Shown piece by piece: positions 53,344-61,561 of a stretch of 64,000 nt of DNA. The position numbers and the translations under genes were made by a program. A model generated the notes under the pieces. It had not been told where the DNA came from. It searched no databases and saw only the letters and a list, made by a program, of their open reading frames with translations. Each line of letters begins with the position of its first letter. The stretch's first letter is position 1. The DNA lies in the NCBI RefSeq assembly GCF_016584105.1, contig NZ_NRSM01000008.1:82161-146160 (forward strand), given 5' to 3'. The DNA is from Ectothiorhodospira shaposhnikovii. Its GTDB lineage: Bacteria; Pseudomonadota; Gammaproteobacteria; Ectothiorhodospirales; Ectothiorhodospiraceae.

Positions 53344-53407
53344 TGTGCTCGGCGGCATTCTGTACAGCATCAAGAGCCTGCATGAGCGGGCGGAGGTTCG
53401 TAAGTGA
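53325..53407 (+). pseudogene. 3' remnant of a gene coupled to the ASCH gene
   Basis: The last codons read ARNHWADDVLGGILYSIKS then LHERAEVRK, ending in a TGA that overlaps the GTG start of the next gene (GTGA). This tight coupling shows an operon partner once stood here; its 5' part is gone and is replaced by the inverted repeat. Family not recognised. Confidence 0.5.
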
Positions 53408-54237
53408 CGATTACCAAGGGATTGATCATTGCCGACCCGTGGATCGGCCACATCCTCGACGGGACAAAGACGTGGGAGATGCGTTCTGCCAGCGTGTCGC
53501 ACCGTGGCTGGTTTGGTTTGATTAGAAAGGGCACCGGGGCGGTCTACGGCGTCGCAAGGCTGACTGACGTGGGGGCGCCGCTTTCCCTTGAGGAGATGGT
53601 ATCAACTTACGAACGGCACCGCATTCCGGAACGCCAGATCCGCTCCGGCGAGGTCGCCAAGTGGAACATACCCTGGAAGCTCGAGGATGTCCGGCGACTG
53701 GCCTCCCCGGTGCCCTACCGGCACCGCAACGGCGCCGTGACCTGGGTCGAGTTGGGCCAGGACGTTTCTGACGCGATCGCCCGTCAGATTGGAGAGATCC
53801 CGCAGCCCCATGTTGCACCCGCTGCCACGCCGCTACCGTCGCAGCATAGGTCGGCAGCACCGCAGGGGGAACGGGCGCCTGCATCCATGCCTGCAAAGAA
53901 CGTCCGGCTGATCGGCCAAGTCCAGATCACGCAAGGCAACATCAACAACAACCACATCTACCTTCGTGAGTTCTTTGACCGTTTTCCGGAAGAGGTCATC
54001 GGCGGTTCGAACCGGCGCGAAGAGGCCGCCCGGACGGTCACGGTCGATTGGGGTGGCGATGCTCTTGTTCAGACCGATCTCGATGGATCGAAGCGGTTAT
54101 TCCGCGCCCGAAGCTGGGTCCGCAACTTCTTCGAACTCAACGACGCGGCCGCAGGTGATTGGGTTCTGGTGGAGGAAATCGGGTTCTACACCTATCGGGT
54201 CCGACTGGTAAAGCGCGGAGGGGTCCATGCAGCATAG
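53404..54237 (+). CDS. ASCH-domain protein with C-terminal B3-like domain (277 aa)
   Basis: The N-terminal half (about 1-110) is an ASCH/PUA-like domain: ADPWIGHILDGTKTWEMRS and YGVARLTDVGAPLSLEEM, a fold that binds RNA or modified nucleotides. A Pro/Ala-rich linker (about 135-165) leads to a C-terminal domain (about 180-272) with SKRLFRARSWVRNFF and GDWVLVEEIGFYTYRVRLV. This resembles B3/double-psi-barrel DNA-binding modules seen in restriction-related proteins. Start GTG 53404 with GGAGGT six bases upstream. Function unknown; a role in recognising modified nucleic acid is inference. Confidence 0.6.
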   Translation: MTITKGLIIADPWIGHILDGTKTWEMRSASVSHRGWFGLIRKGTGAVYGVARLTDVGAPLSLEEMVSTYERHRIPERQIRSGEVAKWNIPWKLEDVRRLASPVPYRHRNGAVTWVELGQDVSDAIARQIGEIPQPHVAPAATPLPSQHRSAAPQGERAPASMPAKNVRLIGQVQITQGNINNNHIYLREFFDRFPEEVIGGSNRREEAARTVTVDWGGDALVQTDLDGSKRLFRARSWVRNFFELNDAAAGDWVLVEEIGFYTYRVRLVKRGGVHAA

Positions 54238-54449
54238 AAAACTGATTCTCTCGCGCTGGATCCTGCCACAGGGCTGCTTTCGTCGAGGCGGCGCTCGGTG
54301 CTGTGATGGCTGAGATCGTCGATCTTGCAGCCCGATTTTAGAACCTGATGCCAATCCTGAATTTTCAGCACAATCGAAGCCGCCTTACTAAACGATGCTG
54401 GCCGTGACCAATCTTATGTTGAAGAATCCAGTGATGGGGTTGTGAAAAT

Positions 54450-55760
54450 ATGGTTGGAAAAAAAAGATTTTTAAGTGGTTTTTTGCTTGCTTTGCTCGGG
54501 TTTTCTCTTCTCGTATTGGTTTTTATTTCAGTTAGTGTTTTTTTTGTTGCATTCTTAATGGATGGGGGTGACCTGTTTGGCGTTCTTGATGTTCAATTGT
54601 TTAATACTATTCTGGTGCAGAACTCGACAGAGTATCTGGCGCTTATCATTGGGTTGCCAGTGTCTATCCTTGTTTCGCTTGTTGCATTGTCACTGGCGTA
54701 TTTAGCGCACACAACAGCGCTTCGTGATGAAAGGAGAGAGGCGCAGTATATTATAAAGGAAAAACGCGATGCTGCGCTTGAAGCGTTTTCTGTGATGGCT
54801 CTTGCTATCAATAGGTTGGTTGTTTTCAGTTCTTTGATTGCCAAAGATCTACAGGAAATAAATATAAAATACAGCAACAGCATCCTTGAGCTTGGACATG
54901 AAGATCACTGGGATGAGAATGAAGTGGTAACCAATAGGCGCGAATTGAAAAAAGAGAAAGGTCGTTGCTATAGGAATAAACTTCTAGAGTTGTATGAGTT
55001 TACGCAGAGAGAAATGTCGCCCGCATTACGCAAGCTAATGAGTAATGCCCTATGTTTGCAGTTTTTTTTTGATGGTAGGAGGGTGGCTTGCGGTGAGTTT
55101 AGGTGCGACCCTTTTGATCATCTAGTGGAACTTGTGGAGTGTGGTGGTTTGTTTATTAATTCTCTTAGTGATGAGGAGGTGGTAAATGTCGTTGAGCGAA
55201 ATGCTCGTCTATGTTGGAGTGGGTTCAGAGTAGAAGGTGATGGCGGCGCGGTCTTACACCAGCTCTTCCCCCCTCAGGTACTTAATCATTCAGGTGTTTT
55301 TGTAGCTGCCTCAATGGCGAGGCCGCTAGTTAGATATAGAGCATATGACGATCATGACTGCTTGTTGCTTTCGTATGATGATCCTGAGTTATCAGCGCAT
55401 GAACTAAAGGCGATGTTGGATTCTAGTGAGTATGATCAAGAGGCTAAAGACTGTCATTATGTTGGTCCAATATTAATGTCTTGGTTGATTTCTTGCTTTC
55501 CTTCTAAGGATGAGTTTAATGATAAAATTATCTCATACTTTGAAAGCAAGACTTATGGTTTTATGTTTGATGATATAAGAACGCATATATCGCCCAATCA
55601 GCTTATTCTAAAAGAGGTATTAAGTCAGAATGCGCGCCTATCCGAGGTCATTGGGTATAGGTTTGTCGAAGAAGAAAATCTTGTTATGGTAGATAACTGT
55701 GCGGCTCTCATAGAGCTTGCTGCTATTGAAAGAGTTCATCAAGCCGCAGTCAGTAGGTGA
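54450..55760 (+). CDS. AT-rich two-TM protein of unknown function (436 aa)
   Basis: Not recognised. Two N-terminal TM helices (about 8-37 and 62-88) lead into a charged helix (RDERREAQYIIKEKRDAALEAF) and a large cytoplasmic domain to residue 436. The base composition is far lower in GC than the neighbours and codon use is rich in A/T-ending codons, indicating recent transfer. Position in a broken accessory block next to a helicase and an ASCH protein makes a phage- or plasmid-related role possible, but no catalytic motif is visible. Confidence 0.6.
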   Translation: MVGKKRFLSGFLLALLGFSLLVLVFISVSVFFVAFLMDGGDLFGVLDVQLFNTILVQNSTEYLALIIGLPVSILVSLVALSLAYLAHTTALRDERREAQYIIKEKRDAALEAFSVMALAINRLVVFSSLIAKDLQEINIKYSNSILELGHEDHWDENEVVTNRRELKKEKGRCYRNKLLELYEFTQREMSPALRKLMSNALCLQFFFDGRRVACGEFRCDPFDHLVELVECGGLFINSLSDEEVVNVVERNARLCWSGFRVEGDGGAVLHQLFPPQVLNHSGVFVAASMARPLVRYRAYDDHDCLLLSYDDPELSAHELKAMLDSSEYDQEAKDCHYVGPILMSWLISCFPSKDEFNDKIISYFESKTYGFMFDDIRTHISPNQLILKEVLSQNARLSEVIGYRFVEEENLVMVDNCAALIELAAIERVHQAAVSR

Positions 55761-56196
55761 TTCGATAAACTAGCGTCTCCCGCTCCAGTCATCTCTCCAT
55801 TGCGAAAAGTTCAGGGGGCGCGTGTGATGGCGAGGTGGGGGGCATGATTTAACTGGAAATTGTGTTTTCGAGAGAATACATTTACCTCTTGGGTGCGTAC
55901 TATCGTGGAGCTTGGTCTGGTTTTTGCTGACAGCTTCTAGCTCTTGATAACGCTTGACAGCTCCGGGGGAGTAGAAATACCGTGGAATCGGCACGGCTAC
56001 TCCACTTGCTACCCAGGTTCGGGTCCGGATAGACGTCGGCGCCAGCTGACGGCGTGGAAGTATCCATGCTGATGATGACCCGAACGCCAGCTCTGACCCC
56101 ATCTGTGCCAGCGCGCACACACCATGCTCCAGGTGACCTCCACGACCCGAGGAGAGGATGACGGTCCGGGATGGCAACAAGATAGGAGCAAATCAA
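55761..56196. other. Intergenic region before the radical SAM locus
   Basis: 436 bases with no supported gene. Long minus-strand frames are open but have no ribosome site or recognisable motif. It should contain the promoter of the 56-63 kb locus. GC content rises back to the local average across it. Confidence 0.4.
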
Positions 56197-56442
56197 ATGT
56201 CGAAGTCCTCCAAAAGCGCACTGGACAATCGCGCCAATCAGCTGAATCCCAAACACCGGGCCTATCATCAGGCAAGGGGCTCGGATCTTCAGCAGGCTCG
56301 CGAATTAGCTCGATCGAGCAAGCCCTCGCTTGACGGTCGTGCCAACCAGTTAAATCCTGACAGTGCCGTGCACGGCACACCTCGGGATAGCTCGCGGTTA
56401 TCCTCCCGACCCTCTAGGCCGTCCCCGGCCAGGGCTAACTGA
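56197..56442 (+). CDS. Small repeat protein with duplicated LDxRANQLNP motif (81 aa)
   Basis: A polar, mostly disordered protein with two copies of a motif 36 residues apart: SALDNRANQLNP (7-18) and PSLDGRANQLNP (43-54). The C-terminus is Ser/Pro/Arg-rich. The chosen ATG at 56197 has AGGAG eight bases upstream; an in-frame ATG at 56158 with GGAGAGG is an alternative. It lies 71 bases before the SDR-radical SAM gene run, separated by a hairpin. It could be a peptide substrate of that pathway, or an unrelated small protein. Family not recognised. Confidence 0.6.
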   Translation: MSKSSKSALDNRANQLNPKHRAYHQARGSDLQQARELARSSKPSLDGRANQLNPDSAVHGTPRDSSRLSSRPSRPSPARAN

Positions 56443-56457
56443 CCTGACTGCAACGAT

Positions 56458-56487
56458 GCGCCCCGTCGGCATCATCGGGCGGGGTGC
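56458..56487 (+). other. Hairpin between the small repeat gene and the SDR gene
   Basis: GCGCCCCG pairs with CGGGGTGC (one G-T) around a 14-base loop. No U-run follows. It could act as an attenuator, giving more transcript of the small gene than of the downstream enzymes. Confidence 0.45.
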
Positions 56488-56513
56488 TCATGCGTGTCTT
56501 GGGAGGAATCACA

Positions 56514-57440
56514 ATGAATCAACGAATTCTTATTACCGGCTCGGCCGGTCTTGTCGGCAAGGCACTCACGACGAGACTTGCAGCCCAAGGTGCTGACGTC
56601 GTCCACTTCGATCTTCATGCGCATGGCCAGAGTCGAGGTGACGTCCGTGACCGGGATAGACTGCGGGAGGTGGTGGCCAACGTGAGTGGCATCATCCATC
56701 TCGCCGCGGTCTCCCGAGTGATCTGGGGCGAGCGTGATCCTGCAGTGTGCTGGGCCACAAATGTGACTGGGGTGAGGAATGTCCTCGAGGTTGTGTCCGA
56801 TTCTCCTCGAATGCCTTGGCTGATCTTCGCGAGCAGCCGGGAGGTCTACGGTCAGCCCATTCATCTACCCGTTGATGAGGACTGTTCGCTGTCGCCTGTG
56901 AATGTCTATGGACGTTCGAAGGTCGAGGGCGAGCTTCTCGTCGAAAAAGCACGGCGTTCAGGTGTTCGTGCTTGCACGATTCGCCTATCCAATGTGTTCG
57001 GGTCCACGGCTGACCACGCCGACCGCGTGGTGCCGGCTTTTGCCCGCGCGGCGGTGTTGGGCCGAGAGCTTCGTGTGGATGGGCTTGACCAGACCTTTGA
57101 TTTCACACATATCGATGATGTCAGTCGCGGTATTGTCGCCTTGGTGGAACTGCTCGCTGCAGACGAGCCCACGCCACCTCCTATCCATTTCGTGAGTGGA
57201 AGGCCGACAACACTGGGAGAGCTCGCAAGCTTGAGCATCCGAATCGCCAGATCAAGCTCCACGATTCGTGTTGCGGCACCGCGCGATTTCGATGTTGCAC
57301 GTTTTTTTGGTAACCCCGAGCGAGCCAGAGCGCTGCTTGGGTGGCAGCCACAGGTGCGACTTGAGGAGGGAGTTGCTCGGCTCGTACACGCCTTCCACGA
57401 GTCTCCCCACGCAATTGAAGTGGAAGATATTGTTCAATGA
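56514..57440 (+). CDS. NAD-dependent epimerase/dehydratase, extended SDR (308 aa)
   Basis: A nucleotide-sugar-type extended SDR. It has NAD motif ILITGSAGLVGKAL (residues 5-18), IIHLAAVS, catalytic Ser region LIFASSREVYG, and YGRSKVEGE (Tyr-x3-Lys). C-terminal FDFTHIDDVSRGIVAL is the substrate-side signature. Likely epimerises, reduces or dehydrates a nucleotide sugar. ATG 56514 has GGGAGGA upstream. Its stop overlaps the start of the glycosyltransferase-radical SAM gene (ATGA), so the products are made together. Confidence 0.88.
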   Translation: MNQRILITGSAGLVGKALTTRLAAQGADVVHFDLHAHGQSRGDVRDRDRLREVVANVSGIIHLAAVSRVIWGERDPAVCWATNVTGVRNVLEVVSDSPRMPWLIFASSREVYGQPIHLPVDEDCSLSPVNVYGRSKVEGELLVEKARRSGVRACTIRLSNVFGSTADHADRVVPAFARAAVLGRELRVDGLDQTFDFTHIDDVSRGIVALVELLAADEPTPPPIHFVSGRPTTLGELASLSIRIARSSSTIRVAAPRDFDVARFFGNPERARALLGWQPQVRLEEGVARLVHAFHESPHAIEVEDIVQ

Positions 57441-59791
57441 GAATTCTCAAGGTTATCCACGGCTACCCGATGCGCTATAACGCGGGTTCGGAGGTCTATA
57501 GTCAGACGCTGTGTCACGGGCTCGCCAAGCACCATCAGGTTCATGTGTTTACCCGCGAGGAAGACGCCTTCGCACCTGACTTCCGGCTACGCACCGAGCC
57601 TGATGCCGATGACCCTCGCATTACTCTGCACCTCGTCAATAATCCTCGCCTCAAGGACCGATATCGGGCAAGTGGAATCGACCAGCAGTTTGCGCATGTC
57701 CTTGATCGCGTAGAGCCTGACATCGTTCATGTGGGACATCTCAACCACCTCTCTACCTCACTTCTACGGGAAGTTGTGAGGCGTGAGATCCCCATCGTAT
57801 TCACACTGCATGACTACTGGCTGATGTGTCCACGCGGGCAGTTCATGCAAATGTTCCCGGAAGACCCGAACAATCTTTGGGCTGCCTGCGATGGCCAGGA
57901 CGATCGGAAATGCGCCGAGCGATGCTATGCAAGGTACTTCAGTGGCGCGATGGATGATTTCGACGCCGATCTCGACTACTGGCGTGGATGGGTGGCTCGA
58001 CGCATGCGGCATGTGCGCGAGATGACCGATCTTGTGGATCTTTTCATCGCTCCCGCGCGCTATCTGCGCGATCGCTTTCGAAACGACTTTGGCCTCCCCG
58101 AGAGGAAGCTTGTCTACCTCGACTATGGCTTCGCGCGAGAGCGCATGGCCGGTCGACGTCGTGTTCCCGGCGAGCCGTTCACGTTCGGATACATCGGTAC
58201 CCACATCCCCGCCAAGGGTGTACAGGATCTGATACGTGCCTTCGGTTTGCTCGGGGGGGGCGCCCGTCTGCGTATCTGGGGTCGTCCCCGTGGTCAGGAC
58301 ACAGAAGCGCTCAGGCGCATCGCTGCATCTTTGCCGGAGAGCGTTGCTAGCCGGATCGAGTGGTTCTCCGAGTACAGGAATCAGGAAATCGTCCGGGATG
58401 TGTTTGACCGCTGCGACGCCATCGTTGTCCCTTCGGTCTGGGTTGAGAACTCTCCGCTTGTCATCCACGAGGCGCAGCAGGCCCGAGTGCCCGTGGTGAC
58501 GGCGGACGCAGGAGGAATGGCAGAGTACGTTCACCACGAGGTCAATGGACTGCTCTTCAGGCATCGTTCCGTTTCAGCCCTCGCTGAGCAAATGCAGCGT
58601 CTCGTCGATTCACCAGATTTTGCTTCTCGGCTCGGCTCACGCGGTTATGTCTACAGTGATACAGGCGACATCCCCTCGATCGAGCAGCATGTCAGCGAGA
58701 TAGAGCGGCTTTACGACCAAGTACTGAATCGGCAGGCATCCACGTGCGTTTGTCGGCGGCCCGGCCCTTGGCGGATCACCTTCGATACCAATCCGGATAC
58801 CTGTAACCTGAGTTGCATCATGTGCGAAGAGCATTCTCCGCATAGTCCTCTTCAGCATCGTCGCAAGGAAGAAAGTCGCTCACGGCGTTTGATGCCGTTC
58901 GAGCTGATTGAGCGGGTAATCGCAGAGACCGTTCCGCATGGGTTGCAGGAGATCATTCCTTCAACAATGGGTGAGCCGCTCCTCTATGAGCACTTCGAGG
59001 ATATGATCGAACTCTGTCACCGCTATAACGTCAAGTTGAACCTGACCACGAACGGTACCTTTCCCCGCCTCGGGGCCGCAGCCTGGGCAGAACGTATCGT
59101 CCCTGTCACCACGGACGTCAAGATCTCCTGGAACGGTGCGAGCCCGGCGACGCAGGAAGCCATCATGCTGGGGAGCCGTTGGGAGAAAATGCTCGATCAT
59201 GTGCGCGATTTCATTTCTGTCCGTGATGCGCACGCTGCAGCCGGTGGCAACCGGTGTCGGGTCACGTTTCAGCTGACCTTTCTGGAGTCGAACGTCGACG
59301 AGCTGGCAGATATGATTCGTCTGGCAGTGCGCCTCGGCGTTGATCGTGTCAAGGGGCATCATCTCTGGACGCATTTCCGGGAGATCCAAGGTCAATCAAT
59401 GCGCCGGAACCCTAGCGCCATCGAACGCTGGAACCGGGCCGTGGTTGCTGCACGTCAAGCAGCAGCCGAGCAACCGTTGGCGAATGGGCAGCACATTCGC
59501 CTCGAGAATATCGTCCTGCTGGATACCAACGAGGATGCACATCCTGCTCCAAGGGGGGCTTGTCCTTTCTTGGGGCAGGAGGCGTGGGTGAGCGCAACTG
59601 GCCGTTTCGCCCCCTGCTGCGCTCCTGATGTCCAGCGGCGGGCCTTGGGTGATTTCGGTAGCCTTGACGAGAGGGGGTTTATGGAGATCTGGAACGGCGA
59701 AGCTTACCAAGAGCTGACGGCAATCTATCGAAATTACCCGCTTTGTCTCGGTTGCCATATGCGTAAGCCGGTGGGGGGAGTTGATGCGTGA
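57437..59791 (+). CDS. Glycosyltransferase-radical SAM/SPASM fusion protein (784 aa)
   Basis: Two enzymes in one chain. The N-terminal part (about 1-425) is a GT4/GT-B glycosyltransferase with ILKVIHGYPMRYNAGSEVYS, FGYIGTHIPAKGVQDLI and the donor-site E-x7-E (E337, E345, in VENSPLVIHEA). The C-terminal part (about 445-784) is a radical SAM enzyme with the cluster ligands C456, C460 and C463 (CNLSCIMC). A SPASM-like domain has C709, C727, C728, C770 and C773, which can bind extra Fe-S clusters. SPASM enzymes modify peptides or sugars. Coupled to the SDR gene upstream. The fusion is unusual; product unknown. Confidence 0.85.
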   Translation: MRILKVIHGYPMRYNAGSEVYSQTLCHGLAKHHQVHVFTREEDAFAPDFRLRTEPDADDPRITLHLVNNPRLKDRYRASGIDQQFAHVLDRVEPDIVHVGHLNHLSTSLLREVVRREIPIVFTLHDYWLMCPRGQFMQMFPEDPNNLWAACDGQDDRKCAERCYARYFSGAMDDFDADLDYWRGWVARRMRHVREMTDLVDLFIAPARYLRDRFRNDFGLPERKLVYLDYGFARERMAGRRRVPGEPFTFGYIGTHIPAKGVQDLIRAFGLLGGGARLRIWGRPRGQDTEALRRIAASLPESVASRIEWFSEYRNQEIVRDVFDRCDAIVVPSVWVENSPLVIHEAQQARVPVVTADAGGMAEYVHHEVNGLLFRHRSVSALAEQMQRLVDSPDFASRLGSRGYVYSDTGDIPSIEQHVSEIERLYDQVLNRQASTCVCRRPGPWRITFDTNPDTCNLSCIMCEEHSPHSPLQHRRKEESRSRRLMPFELIERVIAETVPHGLQEIIPSTMGEPLLYEHFEDMIELCHRYNVKLNLTTNGTFPRLGAAAWAERIVPVTTDVKISWNGASPATQEAIMLGSRWEKMLDHVRDFISVRDAHAAAGGNRCRVTFQLTFLESNVDELADMIRLAVRLGVDRVKGHHLWTHFREIQGQSMRRNPSAIERWNRAVVAARQAAAEQPLANGQHIRLENIVLLDTNEDAHPAPRGACPFLGQEAWVSATGRFAPCCAPDVQRRALGDFGSLDERGFMEIWNGEAYQELTAIYRNYPLCLGCHMRKPVGGVDA

Positions 59792-59896
59792 TCATGCATA
59801 AATTCAAGGGGAGACTGCCCGCTCAACCGATCCATCGGGCGATTTGCCTGGTTGTGTGGCCTATATCAAGGCCACTGGCCAGGCAAGGGGGCTGCC

Positions 59897-61561
59897 ATGT
59901 CATGGCGTGACCTGCTGCCTTCTGGATGTGGTACACATCATGTCCACATCACTGGCGGCTCTGCCTATGACGAGCGCTTCGATGGAGTGCTGAAGTTCCA
60001 TGCGCCGGGTCTGGCCCCTGTCCACCGGGCGGGCCAGGCTTGGCACATTCGAGAGGATGGGTCTCCCGCGTATCAGCGCCGCTTCGCCAGAACCTTCGGT
60101 TACTACGAAGGCTTGGCGGCTGTTGCCTCGGCCGATGGATGGCATCACATTGCGCCGGATGGCGAAGACGTTTATCCCGATCGATACGCCTGGTGTGGCA
60201 ACTTTCAGCAAGGGCGCAGCAGCGTGCGCAGCGATGACGGCACTTATCATCACATCAACCTTGATGGCAGTGCCGCCTATCGCGAACGGTGGCGCTATGT
60301 GGGCGACTACCGTGATGGTGTTGCGGTGGTGCAAGCGGTCGATGGGTACTCGACACATATCGATTTCGACGGGAGGCGCATCCACGGGGGCTGGTTTGTC
60401 GACCTTGACGTTTTCCACAAAGGTTTCGCCCGCGCACGGGATGAAGACGGCTGGATGCATGTTGACGTTCGGGGGCGACCTGCTTATCGGCAACGCTTTT
60501 TGAGCGTTGAACCCTTTTACAACGGACAGGCCCGGGTCGAGCGCTTCGATGGTGCATTGATCGTGATCGACGAAACCGGTGTGACAGTGGCCGACTTGCG
60601 ACCACCTCGCAGATCGGAGTTTGCAGCCCTGTCCGAGGACATGGTGGGCTTTTGGCGAACCCAGAGCATTGCCGCAGCAGTGAGGCTTGGGGTCGTCAAG
60701 TCATTGCCTGCGAACGAAGACGAGATCGCTGAGCGATGTGGACTCACTAATGATGGGGCTCGGCGTCTTCTCAGAGCGCTTGGCGAACTCGGGGTTGCTG
60801 TCCGGGGCGTGGAGAATTGGAGTCTGACGCCCCGGGGCGAATTCCTTTTGGCGGATCACCCCATGACCTTGGCGGATGCAGCGTTGGAATACGCGGGCGC
60901 GTTTACAGATATGTGGAAGCGACTGCCCGAGGCACTGCGTCGCGGCTCGGACTGGGCCGCCCCGGACGTATTCGAAGATGTCGCCCGCGACGACGATCGC
61001 CGAGCTGGACACCATCGCATGCTGAAAAGCTATGCTCGTCAAGATTACGCCGAGGTTTGTCGTGCTCTTGAACTGCGAGGTGATGAGCGGATTGTTGATG
61101 CCGGCGGTGGGCTTGGTGTACTCGGGCAACTCATTCTCGAAGCCCATCCGCTGTCACAGGTAACGGTGCTTGAACGACCTGAAGTGGTGACGATGGGTCG
61201 ATCCTCAATACCTGGCCTGTGCTGGCGCAGCGGCAACCTCTTTGCGCCCTGGGGTGTTGATGCAGATGTCGTGCTGTTATCGCGTGTACTTCATGACTGG
61301 GATGACGATGCCGCATGCCAAATCCTAGCAAATGCGCGCGCCATCCTTCCTGATGGTGGCCGGATCTACATCATTGAAATGCTCCTGCCGGAGGGGGGTG
61401 TCTCGGGTGCCTTGTGTGACCTTCACTTGCTTATGGTAACAGGTGGCCGTGAACGGTCAGAGGAGGATTTTGCGCGCCTGCTTTCCTCCACTGGGTTTCG
61501 GTTGGAAACCACCCGAAGGTTAGCGTCACTTCCGTCGATCATCGTGGGTGAGGCGTCATGA
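59897..61561 (+). CDS. WG-repeat / family-2 O-methyltransferase fusion protein (554 aa)
   Basis: The N-terminal half (about 10-235) consists of WG-type beta repeats: successive units such as DGTYHHINLDGSAAYRERW, DGYSTHIDFDGRRI and DGWMHVDVRGRPAYRQRF. The C-terminal half (about 245-554) is a plant-OMT-like methyltransferase with dimerisation/winged-helix region (AERCGLTNDGARRLLRALGEL). SAM motif I is IVDAGGGLGVLG (D401), and the catalytic H466 is in RVLHDWDDD. The WG part may bind a peptide or surface substrate. ATG 59897 has AAGGGGG. The next gene overlaps it by four bases. Confidence 0.82.
   Translation: MSWRDLLPSGCGTHHVHITGGSAYDERFDGVLKFHAPGLAPVHRAGQAWHIREDGSPAYQRRFARTFGYYEGLAAVASADGWHHIAPDGEDVYPDRYAWCGNFQQGRSSVRSDDGTYHHINLDGSAAYRERWRYVGDYRDGVAVVQAVDGYSTHIDFDGRRIHGGWFVDLDVFHKGFARARDEDGWMHVDVRGRPAYRQRFLSVEPFYNGQARVERFDGALIVIDETGVTVADLRPPRRSEFAALSEDMVGFWRTQSIAAAVRLGVVKSLPANEDEIAERCGLTNDGARRLLRALGELGVAVRGVENWSLTPRGEFLLADHPMTLADAALEYAGAFTDMWKRLPEALRRGSDWAAPDVFEDVARDDDRRAGHHRMLKSYARQDYAEVCRALELRGDERIVDAGGGLGVLGQLILEAHPLSQVTVLERPEVVTMGRSSIPGLCWRSGNLFAPWGVDADVVLLSRVLHDWDDDAACQILANARAILPDGGRIYIIEMLLPEGGVSGALCDLHLLMVTGGRERSEEDFARLLSSTGFRLETTRRLASLPSIIVGEAS

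Noticed and set aside
54246..54341. Possible 3' gene remnant ending AAFVEAALGAVMAEIVDLAARF
   Set aside because: Reads like a protein tail, but it is short, has no start and no family match; could be chance in high-GC DNA.
55770..56180. Possible 136-codon minus-strand gene
   Set aside because: No ribosome site, no recognisable motif and irregular composition; overlaps other equally open frames.
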